This document shows positions 35,146 through 46,803 of a stretch of DNA of 64,000 nucleotides, in pieces (positions within the stretch are counted from its first letter, which is position 1; every line of letters begins with the position of its first letter). This stretch comes from Cyathus striatus (Eukaryota; Basidiomycota; Agaricomycetes; Agaricales; Nidulariaceae): assembly GCA_025738555.1 (NCBI GenBank), contig JAOVFP010000015.1, positions 3,472,001-3,536,000 on the forward strand, in the 5' to 3' direction. The notes under the pieces are model-generated. The model did not search any database, was not told where the DNA came from, and saw nothing but the letters and a program-made list of their open reading frames with translations. Made by a program: the position numbers and the translations under genes.

Positions 35146-37704
35146 ATGGAGGCTACACTGCCTAGAACCGTAAATCATATGGCTGATATGAACGACAGAC
35201 TTCCTCCTCAACCACACGAGTTCGATGTGGGGCTTAACACTTCCGTTGCTTGGACTAGTAAACCCGAACCTTCACTTTCACAAGGAGTCATGACAATCCA
35301 AAATTCACCCGAAAGTATTTCAAATCACCGTATGCTGTCAGGCGATGTGATTGAAGTCGACGTGCACCACCGAGGGCAGACCGCATGGGCCATATATCCA
35401 TTCGCTGGTCAAGTTAAATTTCAAGAATTAAGCAAGCTGGAAGCCGGTGATGAATTAAATGTCTTGCAAGAAAACATTGGCGAGGGTCGGAGCCTCGTAC
35501 GCACCTTAGGCAGCGGTGAAATTGGATTGCTTCCTGTAAATTATTATACAGTATGTCCTTCCGTTGATTCCTGTCGTGTATGATGCACTCCTGTAAAGTT
35601 ATATTGACGACTTGCTTCATATCCAGTATATACATAATTCCCGCCATTCTGCTGTAGTTCAAAATGCGTCAGAAACGTCACCATCCCAGGCATCGTCAAA
35701 ATCCTCTCCTGTGGACGATCCTCTCAGTAGTTCGCCTGGGAATATTGCTTCCTCCTTGTCACGTTCTATTTTACTACAAACTACTACATCAGAATGGATT
35801 CGTGCGTTTGCATTTCCAAGCTTTAGACAAAGTATTCTGGGCGGTAAATCCCTCAATCGTTTCTCGAACTTTGTTACGAGTGGAGCGGAAGCATGGATTT
35901 TGTCGGAGACTTCCGACATCGGTGCTGAATGCGAAATTGGAAAAACGCGAAGCGAGAAGACCACCCATGAAAGAGGCAGCACCTCCGACTCTCAAATCGA
36001 GGGAAGCAGCAAATCGAGTAATGAGGTGGACCGCCATTATATTGACGTCGGGCCAGCATGGACAGAAAAGATTCCCGCAATCAAAATTCTTGTACATTCA
36101 CCCGAAAAGCGTATTGCTGGTACAAATTCCTTTATAATGTACACCATTACAACTTTTTTTCAATGCGATAGTTCCAAAGTCCTTGGGTCGTATCATCTTA
36201 CAGTATACCGTCGATTTTCCCACTTTAATTTATTGAACACCATACTCTTGCGCAGGTTACCTGCGATTGCGCTTCCTCCTCTTCCAGAGAAACAATATAC
36301 TGGGAAGGAGTCCAAGGATTTTATTGAAGCTAGAAGGGGTGATCTTGAACGCTATCTCGAAAAGCTAGCTGGCCATCCTGTGATTAGATATGCAGACATA
36401 TTCACACATTTTCTAAGTTGTGATAATGATAGCGTGAGTTTAACTCATCCATGCTTTTACTGGGAAGCTGAATACATGTTTATTTATAGGAGTGGCATAG
36501 CTATTTAGCTAAGCATTCGTCACTCCCATCCATCGGTGCATCCTTCTTTGCCAATGTATATCATCCTGCTTTCAACATTGACGTACAGGATGCTGAAGCG
36601 GCAGAAAAAGGTTTTCACGCTCATATTAAAGCCAACAGTCTAGGAATTCAGTGCATACGGAATATATTTAGCAACATCAGAGACGCTAGAATTGGTCAGG
36701 ACATTTCCGTGGCGTACTCATTGTCTTCTGATGCGAAATCCAGAAATGTCAAAGGCAGAACGCTTATTATCCTATTCCTTATTGTCGTTGATCACACCCA
36801 GCTTAAATTCGCGAGCTGTTACAAGGGAAAATTTCCAAAGAGTTGTACGCGAAAGCTCAGCTGCATTTGATCCGGAAAAAGATTTAACGTTGAATACTTG
36901 GTGTTGGCGAGAGGGATGTAAAGGTATCTCTGACATTTATAAGGTTTCATCCCCTCTCATCACATACATGCCAGAATGTTTAAAGCTTTCTAAAGGTATT
37001 CAATTAACAGCTGAATCCCTTCACAGTGTTGCCGACCTATATGATGATCATGTAATACCATCACCTTCCGCCTTATCTATAATTCTGTTTTTACCATATT
37101 TTCAGGCCCGGAGGACCCAGCTAGCTACCCATGAATATTTGAAAAAAATGGCACATCCTGACCGCATCTATGAGGTTGGTTGCTGTGTACGAATCTGAAT
37201 TAATATTTCACTTTCATCAGGGAGTAGTTGCAACGCACGAATCTACATTATCCAGATACAGAGCTACCATATTGAATACGGGACAGGTAATTCTTTAATA
37301 TTGTAGTCGTATTGCTGTTGTTGAGCCCCCGCAAACGTCAGTCTACGGAAGAAGGTGTTTTGTCACGTTGTGAGACGGTTCTCAATACCACCATGGCCGA
37401 AATGGAGGTTTACCATCAGCAAAAGCTAGACGAGTTTCATGCGCTGACATTAGATCACTTGGACGGGGAAATTTCTTTTTACGAAAAGGTAATAGCATAT
37501 TCACATACAAATTATAATATAACTTAATTGTAGCATACCTAGGTTTTGAATCGTTTAAAGACATCTCGTCGTCGCCTATCAGGTACGGCGTATGACGAGC
37601 TAGCCGATTCTCCTCGCCCGACGTCACGGTATGAAAGAGAGCTGGACAGGCCACGATGGAATGCGACCCCGCTTCCACAACCTTATCCCCATGTATTTGA
37701 CTGA
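35146..37704 (+). CDS. SH3-PX-BAR sorting nexin
   Basis: Membrane-remodelling protein that binds phosphoinositides in endocytosis or endosomal sorting, like SNX9/18/33 in animals. Domains in order: an SH3 at about residues 65-130 (AIYPFAGQVKFQELSKL, GDELNVLQENIGEG, GEIGLLPVNYYT), a Ser-rich linker, and a PX domain (IKILVHSPEKR, SYHLTVYRRFSHFNLL, IALPPLPEKQYTGKES, FIEARRGDLERYLEKLAGHP). A C-terminal BAR-like helical region follows (MSKAERLLSYSLLSLI, LTAESLHSVADLYDDHA, MEVYHQQKLDEFHALT). It ends YPHVFD. Six or seven introns fit. The domain order is clear; the precise animal counterpart is not. Confidence 0.87.
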
Positions 37705-38185
37705 GCGGTGCTCAGTGAGTAGCTGTAATGGCAGCCAGTGAATTAACGTGGTAAGAGTAATCCTGTTGCTGGAAAGTTAAAGCATGCTATGCGCATATGT
37801 TATTATGTAGACGATACATGTTTTTCGTTTGTTTTCATTGTTCCTTGAAAGTGGATTTTGCCGCGCGTCCCGACTCCCGGAGTCCCTATAAGTACGGTGT
37901 AATCACTTGTAATCAGTGTGCAATCTCGGATGTGACAGAAAAGGAGGGAACGCTATGGCATGTTTGGCATTCGGAGGAAAATGCCAAATATGGACCGATC
38001 TGTTAGGATCTGCAATCTGAGATGTGATATTAGCAAGGGTGACTTCCTGAAAGGATGAGTAGAATCGCTTTCGCCCATCACCCTGGCCAGCTCCTTAGCA
38101 TTTCCAGGAAATATAAAGCCTAGGGACCACCCACAACTGCCATGTACGTCTGTGTTTCGCATATCCTTCATGAGCAGTCTTCAGA
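37705..38185. other. Intergenic spacer
   Basis: About 480 bp holding the presumed promoter of the HMG gene. Nothing else was recognised. Confidence 0.5.
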
Positions 38186-39459
38186 ATGAGCTCCAGTTTT
38201 TTCATGGTGAGAAGTTCATTCTGTAGCCACCTCTTCAAAGTTCACTTTCATGCAGATCAAAGTACTTCCATACGTCATCAGAGTTCGTCTCTAGATCTGG
38301 TCAACCATTCCCTTCCTGCACAGAGCCATTTCTTCTCCGTATATGACTATACACAAACGGATGAGCCTTCGGAGCCTGCATTGCTACGCAGTGGCAATTC
38401 CCGCCGTGCACGTCCAGCTAGCTTTACTACTGAAGTATCTTTGTCAACGCCCCTTATACGCGCTGCTAGGTCTCGTTCCCTGGATCCCAATCATATTCCG
38501 CGTCCTCGCAATGCATTTATGATTTTCAGGTCCGAATTTGCAGCTGGCCAGAAAATTGGGCGCAACATAGAGCACGACCATAGGCATATAAGTCGCATAG
38601 TAGGTCATATTTGGAACCAAATGTCCGAGTCAGAAAAGGATGTATGGCGAAGAAAAGCAGAAGATGAGAAACTGGAGCATCTACAGAGATACCCGGGCTA
38701 TCGCTTTTGCCCTAGTACTCGTTCTAAGCCTCCCACGCGAAGGAATGTCAAACGCAATGGCGCGGAAGAGCTCTTACGTTGTCAACGGGTCGCAGAGCTC
38801 CTGATGTCGGGGAAGCAAGGAGAAGAACTCGTCAACGCAGTGAAGAGTATTAGCTCAATTGCTTCTCCCTCTGTTTTGATGGGGCATGAACGTCCACCCA
38901 TTGCCGCAGCGAAGAGAGAGGCGAGTCAGTCCGAGACTTCACGATCATCACTCGGAATAAATAAGCCCATACCTGCTGCTATTTCTTCTCAGTGCGAGGC
39001 AGAGTGTCCGGTCTTTCTGAGCCCTCTCCTTCCTCCTGCAAGTAATCCTGAACATTTATTATCACTGGTGTGTCCAGACTCCGAATTTCGGTGCATGTCT
39101 TGAAAAGTCTGACATTTATTTTATCTTAGCATAACTATCCATTTAATAGTGCCTATTGTGGGTTGGATTTACACTCTGATCAAGTCCAAGCGGACGCAAA
39201 TAGTGGCAATAATGCGCTAAACTCGCGAGAGATTGCTCACCCGCCTTTCTTTTCACCGCCTGGGACATATGTTCCCGAAGACAAGCATTGTATGAATTCG
39301 CTTATCCCTCCTATGCAGTCGGAACCTTTTTTTTACGACCTTGGTTCAACAACGTCATCACCTATAGACAACTCACCTTACCCTTCTTCAATAGAAACTC
39401 ACTATTATCCACATTCTATGCCGTATTCTCAGCATGATTTGTACCCTTCCCTAAACTAG
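38186..39459 (+). CDS. HMG-box transcription factor (MATA-HMG type)
   Basis: Sequence-specific HMG-box regulator. It reads IPRPRNAFMIFRSEFAAGQ, RNIEHDHRHISRIVGHIWNQ, MSESEKDVWRRKAEDEKLEH and RYPGYRFCP, a complete MATA-type HMG box at about residues 105-180. A basic stretch (RSKPPTRRNVKRN) follows. One intron (39069-39129) joins HLLSL to HNYPFNSAYCGL; the Ser/Pro/Tyr-rich tail ends QHDLYPSLN. The start is open: the frame is open from 38186 without an intron. Similar fungal proteins control mating and development, but no nearby homeodomain or pheromone genes indicate a mating-type locus here. Confidence 0.85.
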
Positions 39460-39564
39460 ACTACATGATGTTTACGTTTCGTTATGAAGAATAATGTACG
39501 AAGGCAAAGAACTGACAATGAGTTCAATTGACCATGTTCGTACTGTATATAGTCTATGTAAATG

Positions 39565-40606
39565 CTAGGTCGTCCCTAAAGCTTCGAACGCACAAATACC
39601 CATCCGCCCGAAAAGAGTTGCGCAGCCAACAACAGCAGCTCCAGCCTTCTTCATCCTTTTGGCTGCTTCTTTGGATGTAACGCCTCCCGCGCCAATTATC
39701 ACTATATTCTTTAATTTCTTGTGATTTTGCAATAATTGGCTGAACGTGTAAACGTTGCCTAGTGCCAACGGATGAAGCAAATCGCCTGCGAGTCCTCCAA
39801 CTGCGGTGGGAAGCGCAAACTAAGCTCGATCATCTACGGAATCTCCTTGTTCGGAGAAGAGCAAGGAGTTTCCGAGCGTGTTTGTACACGTGAAGAATGA
39901 AATAGGGCATCCCGTCGATTCTCCCATATAAGAGATTGAATCTGTAACATCGAGGACGGCAGTGAACTGTTCTTTGTAAACGAAAGGTGGTAATTTAAGT
40001 CCGATTGTTAGTGAATTATCCTTTGCATGCTCTTCCATAAACACTTTGAGCATAGGAAGCAATGCACCAAACACATAGCCAGACGGAGACGCGTTTGGAA
40101 TGTTCGGGCATGACGTATTGAGTTCTATAGCGATGCGGGAAAAGTGCATGCGTGTCTGGGAGTCTGGTATGTCACCTAGTCTGCGACGAAGTTCTTGAAT
40201 TGAAGCGACCATAGATTGCAAAGTGCTGGGATCTGATGCCGTTATACTAACGATGAACGGCTTGGTATTGGTAGAGTTCTTTGAGGAGGTCAACACTTGC
40301 TCGACCCATTCAAGATAGATTGCAAGGGAATAGGGCGAGTATCCGAAAGAGTTCAAAGTTGTCAGTGATTCTGTGGCAAAGGTAACCTATTATGTGTCGT
40401 AATACGAATACAGTCACAGGGGAACGGGGGAATCGTACAGTATTGGATTCATTCTCTCTATACCCAGCAGTTGTTGCAGTTCGCGTGGTAACGGCTCCCG
40501 TATATGGGGAATCATACAGGTCTTGCAGCTGTTGCAAATCGGAAGACCAAGCACAAGAAGTGTTAATAAGAGCAGGAGAAATGTGAATGCTACCGATGTT
40601 TACCAT
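39565..40606 (-). pseudogene. Class-1A-like dihydroorotate dehydrogenase with an in-frame stop
   Basis: Flavin enzyme family of pyrimidine synthesis (TIM barrel). It starts at 40606 (MVNIGSIHISPALINTSCAW). Exon 1 ends at ESNT and an intron at 40383-40434 joins it to VTFATESLTTLNSFGYSPY. Family motifs are IELNTSCPNIPNASPSGYVF (with the SCPN catalytic loop), TIGLKLPP, TNTLGNSLL, FALPTAVGGLAGDLLHPLALGNV and VIIGAGGVTSKEAAKRMKKAGA. A TAG at 39822-39820 interrupts this frame just before FALPT, and no plausible intron removes it. A G-to-T change in a GAG codon would explain it. The rest is intact, so it is a recent nonsense allele, a read-through case or a base error. Confidence 0.75.
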
Positions 40607-40836
40607 CGCAATGCCAGAGAAAGTTAACAGCGCTATGGCATGATACGTATTATAATATGCTCTTATGGGCGATAAAGAAAAGATGACCGTAACATAGTAA
40701 CAATCAGTCACATGAAATGACCGATCCTTATGCACCCAAGTACATAACAGTAAGTGACATATCTGATACATCATTATCGTGCACTTGGTGGTGGAAATTG
40801 AAATTGGCTATAGAATGGATAAAGCAACTATAAGCA

Positions 40837-41720
40837 TCACTGCTTTAGAAGATCTTCTCGTTCTAGCACTGATTTTTCTAGCTTGATGAGGATTGTTGTG
40901 CGAGTGGGATACTGTGAGTTGGGAGTGTTGTGGGCGGTCACTCTAGCAGGCTATTCAGATGGTAAGTATTTAACACGACGCGGTCGTGGAGATGTACATA
41001 CAAAACCCAGTCCATCTAAAACAGCCTCTACTATACCGGCTGTAAAGGATGAGCAGCTGAGTTGACTCATATCTCGCGGTACGGAAATATGTCGCTCAAA
41101 GGGAGGATCATTGTCAATAATCATGTCTGGAAATTAGAGGATGAATGTGAGATCGAAGGGAAAGTGGGAAAGACGGACGGACACTCGTCAGCATTTTCTA
41201 CGCTCTTTTCTATGGCGTCTGCAGGTTTTCCGAAGACAGCCTTCCATAATTGGGTATGTATTGACATGAGGGCGGGCAAGAAGCGTATTTCGCGCTTCGG
41301 GGTTTTGGAGGATGCCTCGGCTCGCCATGACATGAGTTCGAGAACGCGTGTGCCAACTCGGTATCCGAGGGTATTCAATCTGGAAAGTGGGTCAGGAGAG
41401 GGAAGGGAAGGAAAGGCCGGGACGAACCTGCGCTCAAGGTCATTGATACCGCTGACACGGCTTTGAGTGTATTGGACGAGTTCTGAAAAGAGAAAGGCAT
41501 AGGCTGAGGCAGAGACTTCGGCTATGCGAGTCTTGTTGAGATTCCTATCGTAGATGTTAGGACGGTTTGGGAGGGAGGACTTTGCAAGGGTGGATTGGAT
41601 GGAGGGGGCTGAAGGAAGAGAGAAGCGTGTTGAGGTTGTGGTTGGGGAGAGATGTTCGGCGGAGGACTGGGAGGATGTGGAGAGGACTGAGAGTCGAGGA
41701 TGTGGTTGAGAGTAAGCCAT
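40837..41720 (-). CDS. TRS31: TRAPP complex subunit Trs31 (TRAPPC5)
   Basis: Core subunit of the TRAPP tethering complex that activates Ypt1/Rab1 in ER-Golgi traffic. The start ATG at 41720 reads MAYSQPHPRLSVLS, then a Ser-rich leader. The Bet3-family fold follows: NIYDRNLNKTRIAEVSASAY, FLFSELVQYTQSRVSGI, LNTLGYRVGTRVLELM, REIRFLPALMSIHTQLWKAV and FGKPADAIEKSVENADE. The next exon gives YMIIDNDP (the codon is split as T/AC), MSQLSCSSFTAGIVEAVLDG and LGF. The last exon is PARVTAHNTPN, RTTILIKLEKSVLERE. Three introns are needed. Every exon joins in frame with no gaps. Confidence 0.95.
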
Positions 41721-41734
41721 GTAGAGGTGCGATA

Positions 41735-41925
41735 TTAATAATATTAGTTGTAGTAGTGACAATAGTATGATAATAGAATCTAATGGTAGTTGTAGTAATA
41801 GTAATAATAGTAGTTGTAGTAATAATAGTAGCTGTAATAATACTAGTTATAGTAATAATAGTAGTTGTAATAATAATAATAATAATGGCTGTTGTAATAA
41901 TACTAGTAATGAAATAATAATATGA
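41735..41925. repeat. AT-rich trinucleotide-like low-complexity tract
   Basis: About 190 bp of interspersed agt/aat triplets (tagtagttgtaataat patterns) between the divergent TRS31 and BTB genes. It looks like a decayed microsatellite in the shared promoter interval (41721-42037). Confidence 0.85.
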
Positions 41926-42037
41926 TCATCATCGACCCCACCTCGGCCACGACACGCCCATTTGATCCCGGACAGTCTCCCAATACAAAACAGATGCCCG
42001 ATCCTTGAGCAAGAGTCGCTAGCTTTCCCACTTGTCC

Positions 42038-44767
42038 ATGTCCTCTCCTCTCTCCATACCCCCTTCCCATCTCGACATCCAGTCCCATCTATATTCCTCC
42101 TTTCTCCAGGGCAGAACCGCCGACGTCGCCCTTCGTGTCCTTGGCTCTTGGACCGCCATCTACAATCTTCATCGCGTCGTCCTCATACAATCTGTAAGTA
42201 TTTTCATACGAGCTCTCGCCCCTGATTTACCTCTCTCTCCCCACACAGGGCTTCTTCCGTTCCCTCTTCACCGCAGGGTTCAGCGAGTCTTCCAGCGCAA
42301 GCTCTACTCGTGCTCCTGAAGAGATCCACATCCGCTTTGACGATCGAAACATAACACGTGCAGGTCAGTCTCCCTTAAGTTCTTGTCTTCACTCTGCTAA
42401 CACAGCTTCTAGCCTTCGAGTGAGTTGCCCCATTTCTCCCCACCATTCACATCTATAATCTATATTTATGTTATCTCTCAGATTATGCATCTCGAGACTC
42501 TATGGCGGAGGTCCGCCCCTCCATATTCCCCCAAGCCTCGTTCCTTCCACCTCTCAACCTCTCACGCCCCCTTTCACCAGTCCGACTTCATTGATCCTCC
42601 CCTCCCCCCCAGTCACCATCTTGCTACACCCCGGTTCCTCTTATCCCTTTTAGCAACTTCCATCTATCTGTCCATTCCCTCAGTAGCTTCTCAGGCGCTC
42701 CATCTCATCCTATCTACCGTCGGTCCTTTTACCGTTATTCCATACCTTAATTTCGCCCTCGGTCGTCCAATTCCATCTTCCTCTGCAGAGGAACCTACAG
42801 CTGCTACTGGACTGGAAAACGTTGCACAGATTGTTCCCGAATACATATCCCCATCTGCAGCGGCATCTTCGTCGGATGTGTCAAACTCCAAACTTGAAGG
42901 CGATGTCGAGAAAGCTATATCTCATTCGACATACTGTGACTCCACCAACTCCTCAGACGACGAACAAGAAGAGAGCCATCCATCGTATCATTATGGTGCG
43001 CTCTCCGACAAAATCGGAGAGGCATGTGCCTGTTGGCTTGCTCGATGGGCTACTGATATGTTTCTTCTCGAGGATGGCGGAGCAGGTGATAAAGAAAACC
43101 GTCCCATATTATCTAGAAAGCGTGCACAAACTTTGCCCACCACCTCGTCCACTATCGATATCAATCCACTTGGTGCTGAACCGGAGCTCTTGTCTAAAGT
43201 GCCACTGATTTGGCGTCGCGGAGGACTTACTCCGGTATGGATAGCTGCTCTCGTCTCTGCAGATACCCTTTTCATAAGGGGGGAAAGAGAGAGATATGAA
43301 TTTGCACGATCGGTCGTCGAGTTACGTAGGAAAGACGGGATCCTGGAAAGTGAAGAAGAAATATGGAGCAACATGTTCTCCAGGGCCATCTATTATATGA
43401 ATATGGTTCGTTATTTGGCATTCGGTGATGTCTCAATCTAATGTTCGAGCTTTGCAGACATTTGAAGAACTCATGGCCATTGCTAACGATATATCACCAA
43501 CTACGCAACGTCCTTATGTCCAATTGGCGGTGATGCAAGATGCTCATTGGAAGCACTCTATCTTCCGCAATCAGATAACATATCGACCGACGACTTCGTT
43601 TTATACCACAGGTGCTTCACAAGCGATACCATCTTCCCCTCCTCCTCGTGACAAAGAATTAGGTGTAACGGTAACCACAGCTGGCATTCTATCCAAGAAA
43701 CCTTCAACAGGAGAACTAGGAGCATCCGATGAAATTCAGTCCAGCCAATATTTTGCTGTGCCTGGTGACTCTTCTCTTCGCATTGGCGATGGCGGGTTGC
43801 ATGCGCGCGCAAACCAGAACAACCTACCTCCTTCCATGGAGGATTTGTTCGCTGCGACGCTTTTGCAATCACCGCTTGCCCCCAGAACTCAGAAAGAGGC
43901 ACTATCAATCCGCGGACAAATGCTATGTCCAAAGTTTCCACATCCGAAGCCAACTTTTTTGGGCTTCTTTCATCTCCTTACACGGCGGATTCTTGTATCC
44001 AATCGGATCCTGAAGGTACTGTGCGCTGGTCTCCTTACCCCCCGTATCGATTTGCTGTTGAGTTCTGGGACCTGGACTTGCTGAAGGAGAAGTCACGATT
44101 ACATTCACATACTGTATGGTATGCAGGCAGTCTTTTCAACATCTATATCCAGGTTGTGAAGAAGAAAAATCAAACACAGCTGGGTATCTACCTCCATCGG
44201 CAATCCACTGTGGATCCTATTCCTGCTGCCAGTGCACCTAGTCCTACTTTAAATGAGGACAGGTCTTCTGGTGCAGAGCCTAGTCTACGAAGCCGTGGAC
44301 CTTCTCTACCTTCTTTAGTATCATCATCCCCTAGTGTTCAGCAACGCTCACCTGCTACAATTACTTTATCTCGGAGTGCGACCCCGCTAGTTACTTCTAT
44401 TAATCCATTTCGTTCATCTACTCCAATTACAGGTTCCCCCCCGTCTTCATCTTCAACTTCTAATTCTTCCAGTTCATTTCTTTCTACCTCAACTCCGACT
44501 GCTCCTCCTCAGCCGTATCGCGATCCCAGACCGCAGATTTCTGCATACTTTACCATTAGCTGTGCCAGCGCCACTGGATCAACTCAGACGCGTTTCACTA
44601 GTGCACCTGATGTTTTCTCGGTTAGCCAAAGTTGGGGTTGGAAGTCCAGTTCACTACGTGCTGAAGAATACATCGAGATTTTGCCTGAAGGCGCTATCTC
44701 GATGAAGCCGAGTCGCAATAGCAGGGCGCGTAGTTTCAGAGCAACTGTTGTATTAGGACTTGTATAA
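42038..44767 (+). CDS. BTB/POZ-domain protein of a conserved basidiomycete family (two apparent frame breaks)
   Basis: The N-terminal BTB domain (SHLYSSFLQGRTADVALRVLG, LHRVVLIQSGFFRSLFTAGF, IHIRFDDRNITRAAFE, ISRLYGGGPPLHIPPSLVP) suggests an adaptor for cullin-3 ligases or another scaffold. ATPRFLLSLLATSIYLSIPS follows, then a long region (ALSDKIGEACACWLARWATDM, FSRAIYYMNMTFEELMAIA). The C-terminal part is PYRFAVEFWDLDLLKEKSRLHSHTVWYAGS with a Ser/Thr-rich insert. The reading frame must shift twice to stay conserved: in the C-run at 42604-42610 and near gacaaatgc at 43915-43921. Each is cured by one extra base in a homopolymer. Four introns are otherwise normal. The molecular role is unknown. 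Confidence 0.78.
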
Positions 44768-45032
44768 TAATCTAATTAAATACATATTTATACAATATTT
44801 ATGTGTTGAATTCAAATATTCATGTGTTACAAGTTGCGTTTGTTTGCAACCAAGGGCTTCGTCTTGCTGACCAATGTACTTACACTAACGATTATGGACG
44901 TCGTCATTAAGTTTGCATTAAGTAACACTGGCCTCGGTACTACTTACTGCTTCTTACCCTTCCACAGATCAGCTCTACCGTGCCCAATTTATACATCTAT
45001 ACTGTTCTAGCTTCCTCTAAATTTGGAGTATT

Positions 45033-46803
45033 ATGTCTACCATACGGAAACAAGCTCCCAGGCTCCCCAGGCCAGCTGCACGCTATTGGAAAGGAAAGGC
45101 TCCTAAAGGCGTTGCAGAGGTGGAATCGGATTCAGATATTGAGGAAGGATTGCAAGAAAACGGCGACATTCTTGTAGAAGGGAATCAAGATATCGTTCAG
45201 GACTATGAAAACAATGATGATGGTGATATTCCACTACGTGCTGGAATACAAAAATCGAAGTCAATGAATGTTTCCTTGAAGGATGTTAGTGTCTCCAAAG
45301 AAGGCAAGGTAATCGTGGCTGGTAGAGAGGAGTCAGGAAGAACTGCATTGGAAGAATACGAAGAAGATGAAGGTATTCACACTAGGCTCATTCGACACTA
45401 ACAAGTCTGACTCTTTTGAGTAGATTCCGACGAGGAGGAATCAGAGGAAGCAAGAAAACCAGACAGTGCGGGAGAGGTGAGCATATCGTGGTATTTTATA
45501 ATATACATTTATCTTATGCCGCATAGTCAAGTGAGTACGAAACTGAATCAGACGAAGACGAAACACCACAACAGCAATTTCGTCCTGTGTTCGTTCCCAA
45601 GTCAGTTGGATCTTTCTAAATACATCTGTCCTTTTGTTTATTTATCTGATATAGACGTGCACGAGCTACAATCGCGGAAAGGGAAGCTTTGGCGCAGGAA
45701 ACGGAGGAAGCCCTAAGGAGAAAAGAGTTGGAGGCCGAGGAACGACGTAAACAAAGTCATGATATGGTTGCAGAAAGTATCAAGCGGGAGCTCGCGGAAA
45801 GTGAGTGAGTTTTATGTTTATATTCCGATTTTTTGCTAAAGTCGACATAGAGGAGAAGGAGGAGTTGGTGCCTGATGTAGATGACACAGACGGATTGGAT
45901 CCTGAAGGCGAATTTGAGGCTTGGCGGTTACGCGAACTGGCTAGAATAAAAGAAGAAAAGGAAGAAGAAATTCGTCGTGAGCAAGAGCGGGAGGAAGTAG
46001 AGAGACGAAGGGCGATGCCAGAGGAGCAGCGACTGAAGGAGGATTTAGAAAGAGCCCAGAAATTGCGAGAAGAAAAGCCCAAAGGGCAGCAGAAATTTTT
46101 GCAGAAATACTGGCACAAAGGCGCATTCCACCAAGTTGGTGTTTCTTATTTCTTTTCCTATCCGAGAGACTGATGATCTGCTGTAGGATGAAGAGATTTT
46201 AAAAAGACATGATTACACTGAAGCTACGGAGTCAACTGTCGATGTTTCATTGCTTCCAAAGGTCATGCAAGTTAAAAATTTTGGAAAGCGTAGCCGCACC
46301 AAATATACCCATTTGTTGGACCAAGATACTACTGTGACAGCTGGTGGCGCAAACCCACCCAAAACCTCTGATACACCACCTGGTTGTTTTAATTGTGGGG
46401 GCCCACACTTGAAAAAAGGCACGAATATCAGTATTTTATACGGACCTGGACGCTCATTTTATATTATTTAGATTGTCCCCAGCTAAAAGACCTTCCTATG
46501 CATCAACGAGATTCCACCAGAGTACTTCAGTCGTCTTCTGTGAAGCGTGAACATGACCAACGGGGCTGGAATAATCGTCGGGAGGAAAATGGCCACAGGG
46601 AGTACGAACGTCGTGGCAATTACTATAGTCATCCTGATCGTGCATCCGATTACCATAGCTCGCGAAGGACAGGATCGCGGTCGAGGTCACCTTCGAGACG
46701 GCTTAGCTATACTGAATCTAAGAGACAATATCGTCGACGATCCCGGTCTCGAGAGAGATTTGGTAATGATTCCCGTGAAGAGAAACGCAGACGGGTGGAT
46801 TAA
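45033..46803 (+). CDS. MFAP1-like spliceosomal protein with a zinc knuckle and Arg/Ser-rich tail
   Basis: Microfibrillar-associated protein 1 family, a component of the spliceosomal B complex. It starts [21 protein letters not shown]. Acidic and charged coiled-coil regions are followed by [36 protein letters not shown], and the signature [59 protein letters not shown]. Unlike animal MFAP1, it continues with a CCHC knuckle, [13 protein letters not shown], and an Arg/Ser-rich tail ([14 protein letters not shown]). The knuckle is split by an intron with a GC donor (46421-46471). About six introns are needed. Confidence 0.88.

Noticed and set aside
37705..38185. Possible mating-type locus near the HMG gene
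   Set aside because: No homeodomain, pheromone or receptor genes are present; neighbours are a sorting nexin and a dehydrogenase.
40883..41466. Plus-strand ORFs opposite TRS31
   Set aside because: They are shadows of the well-supported Trs31 exons.
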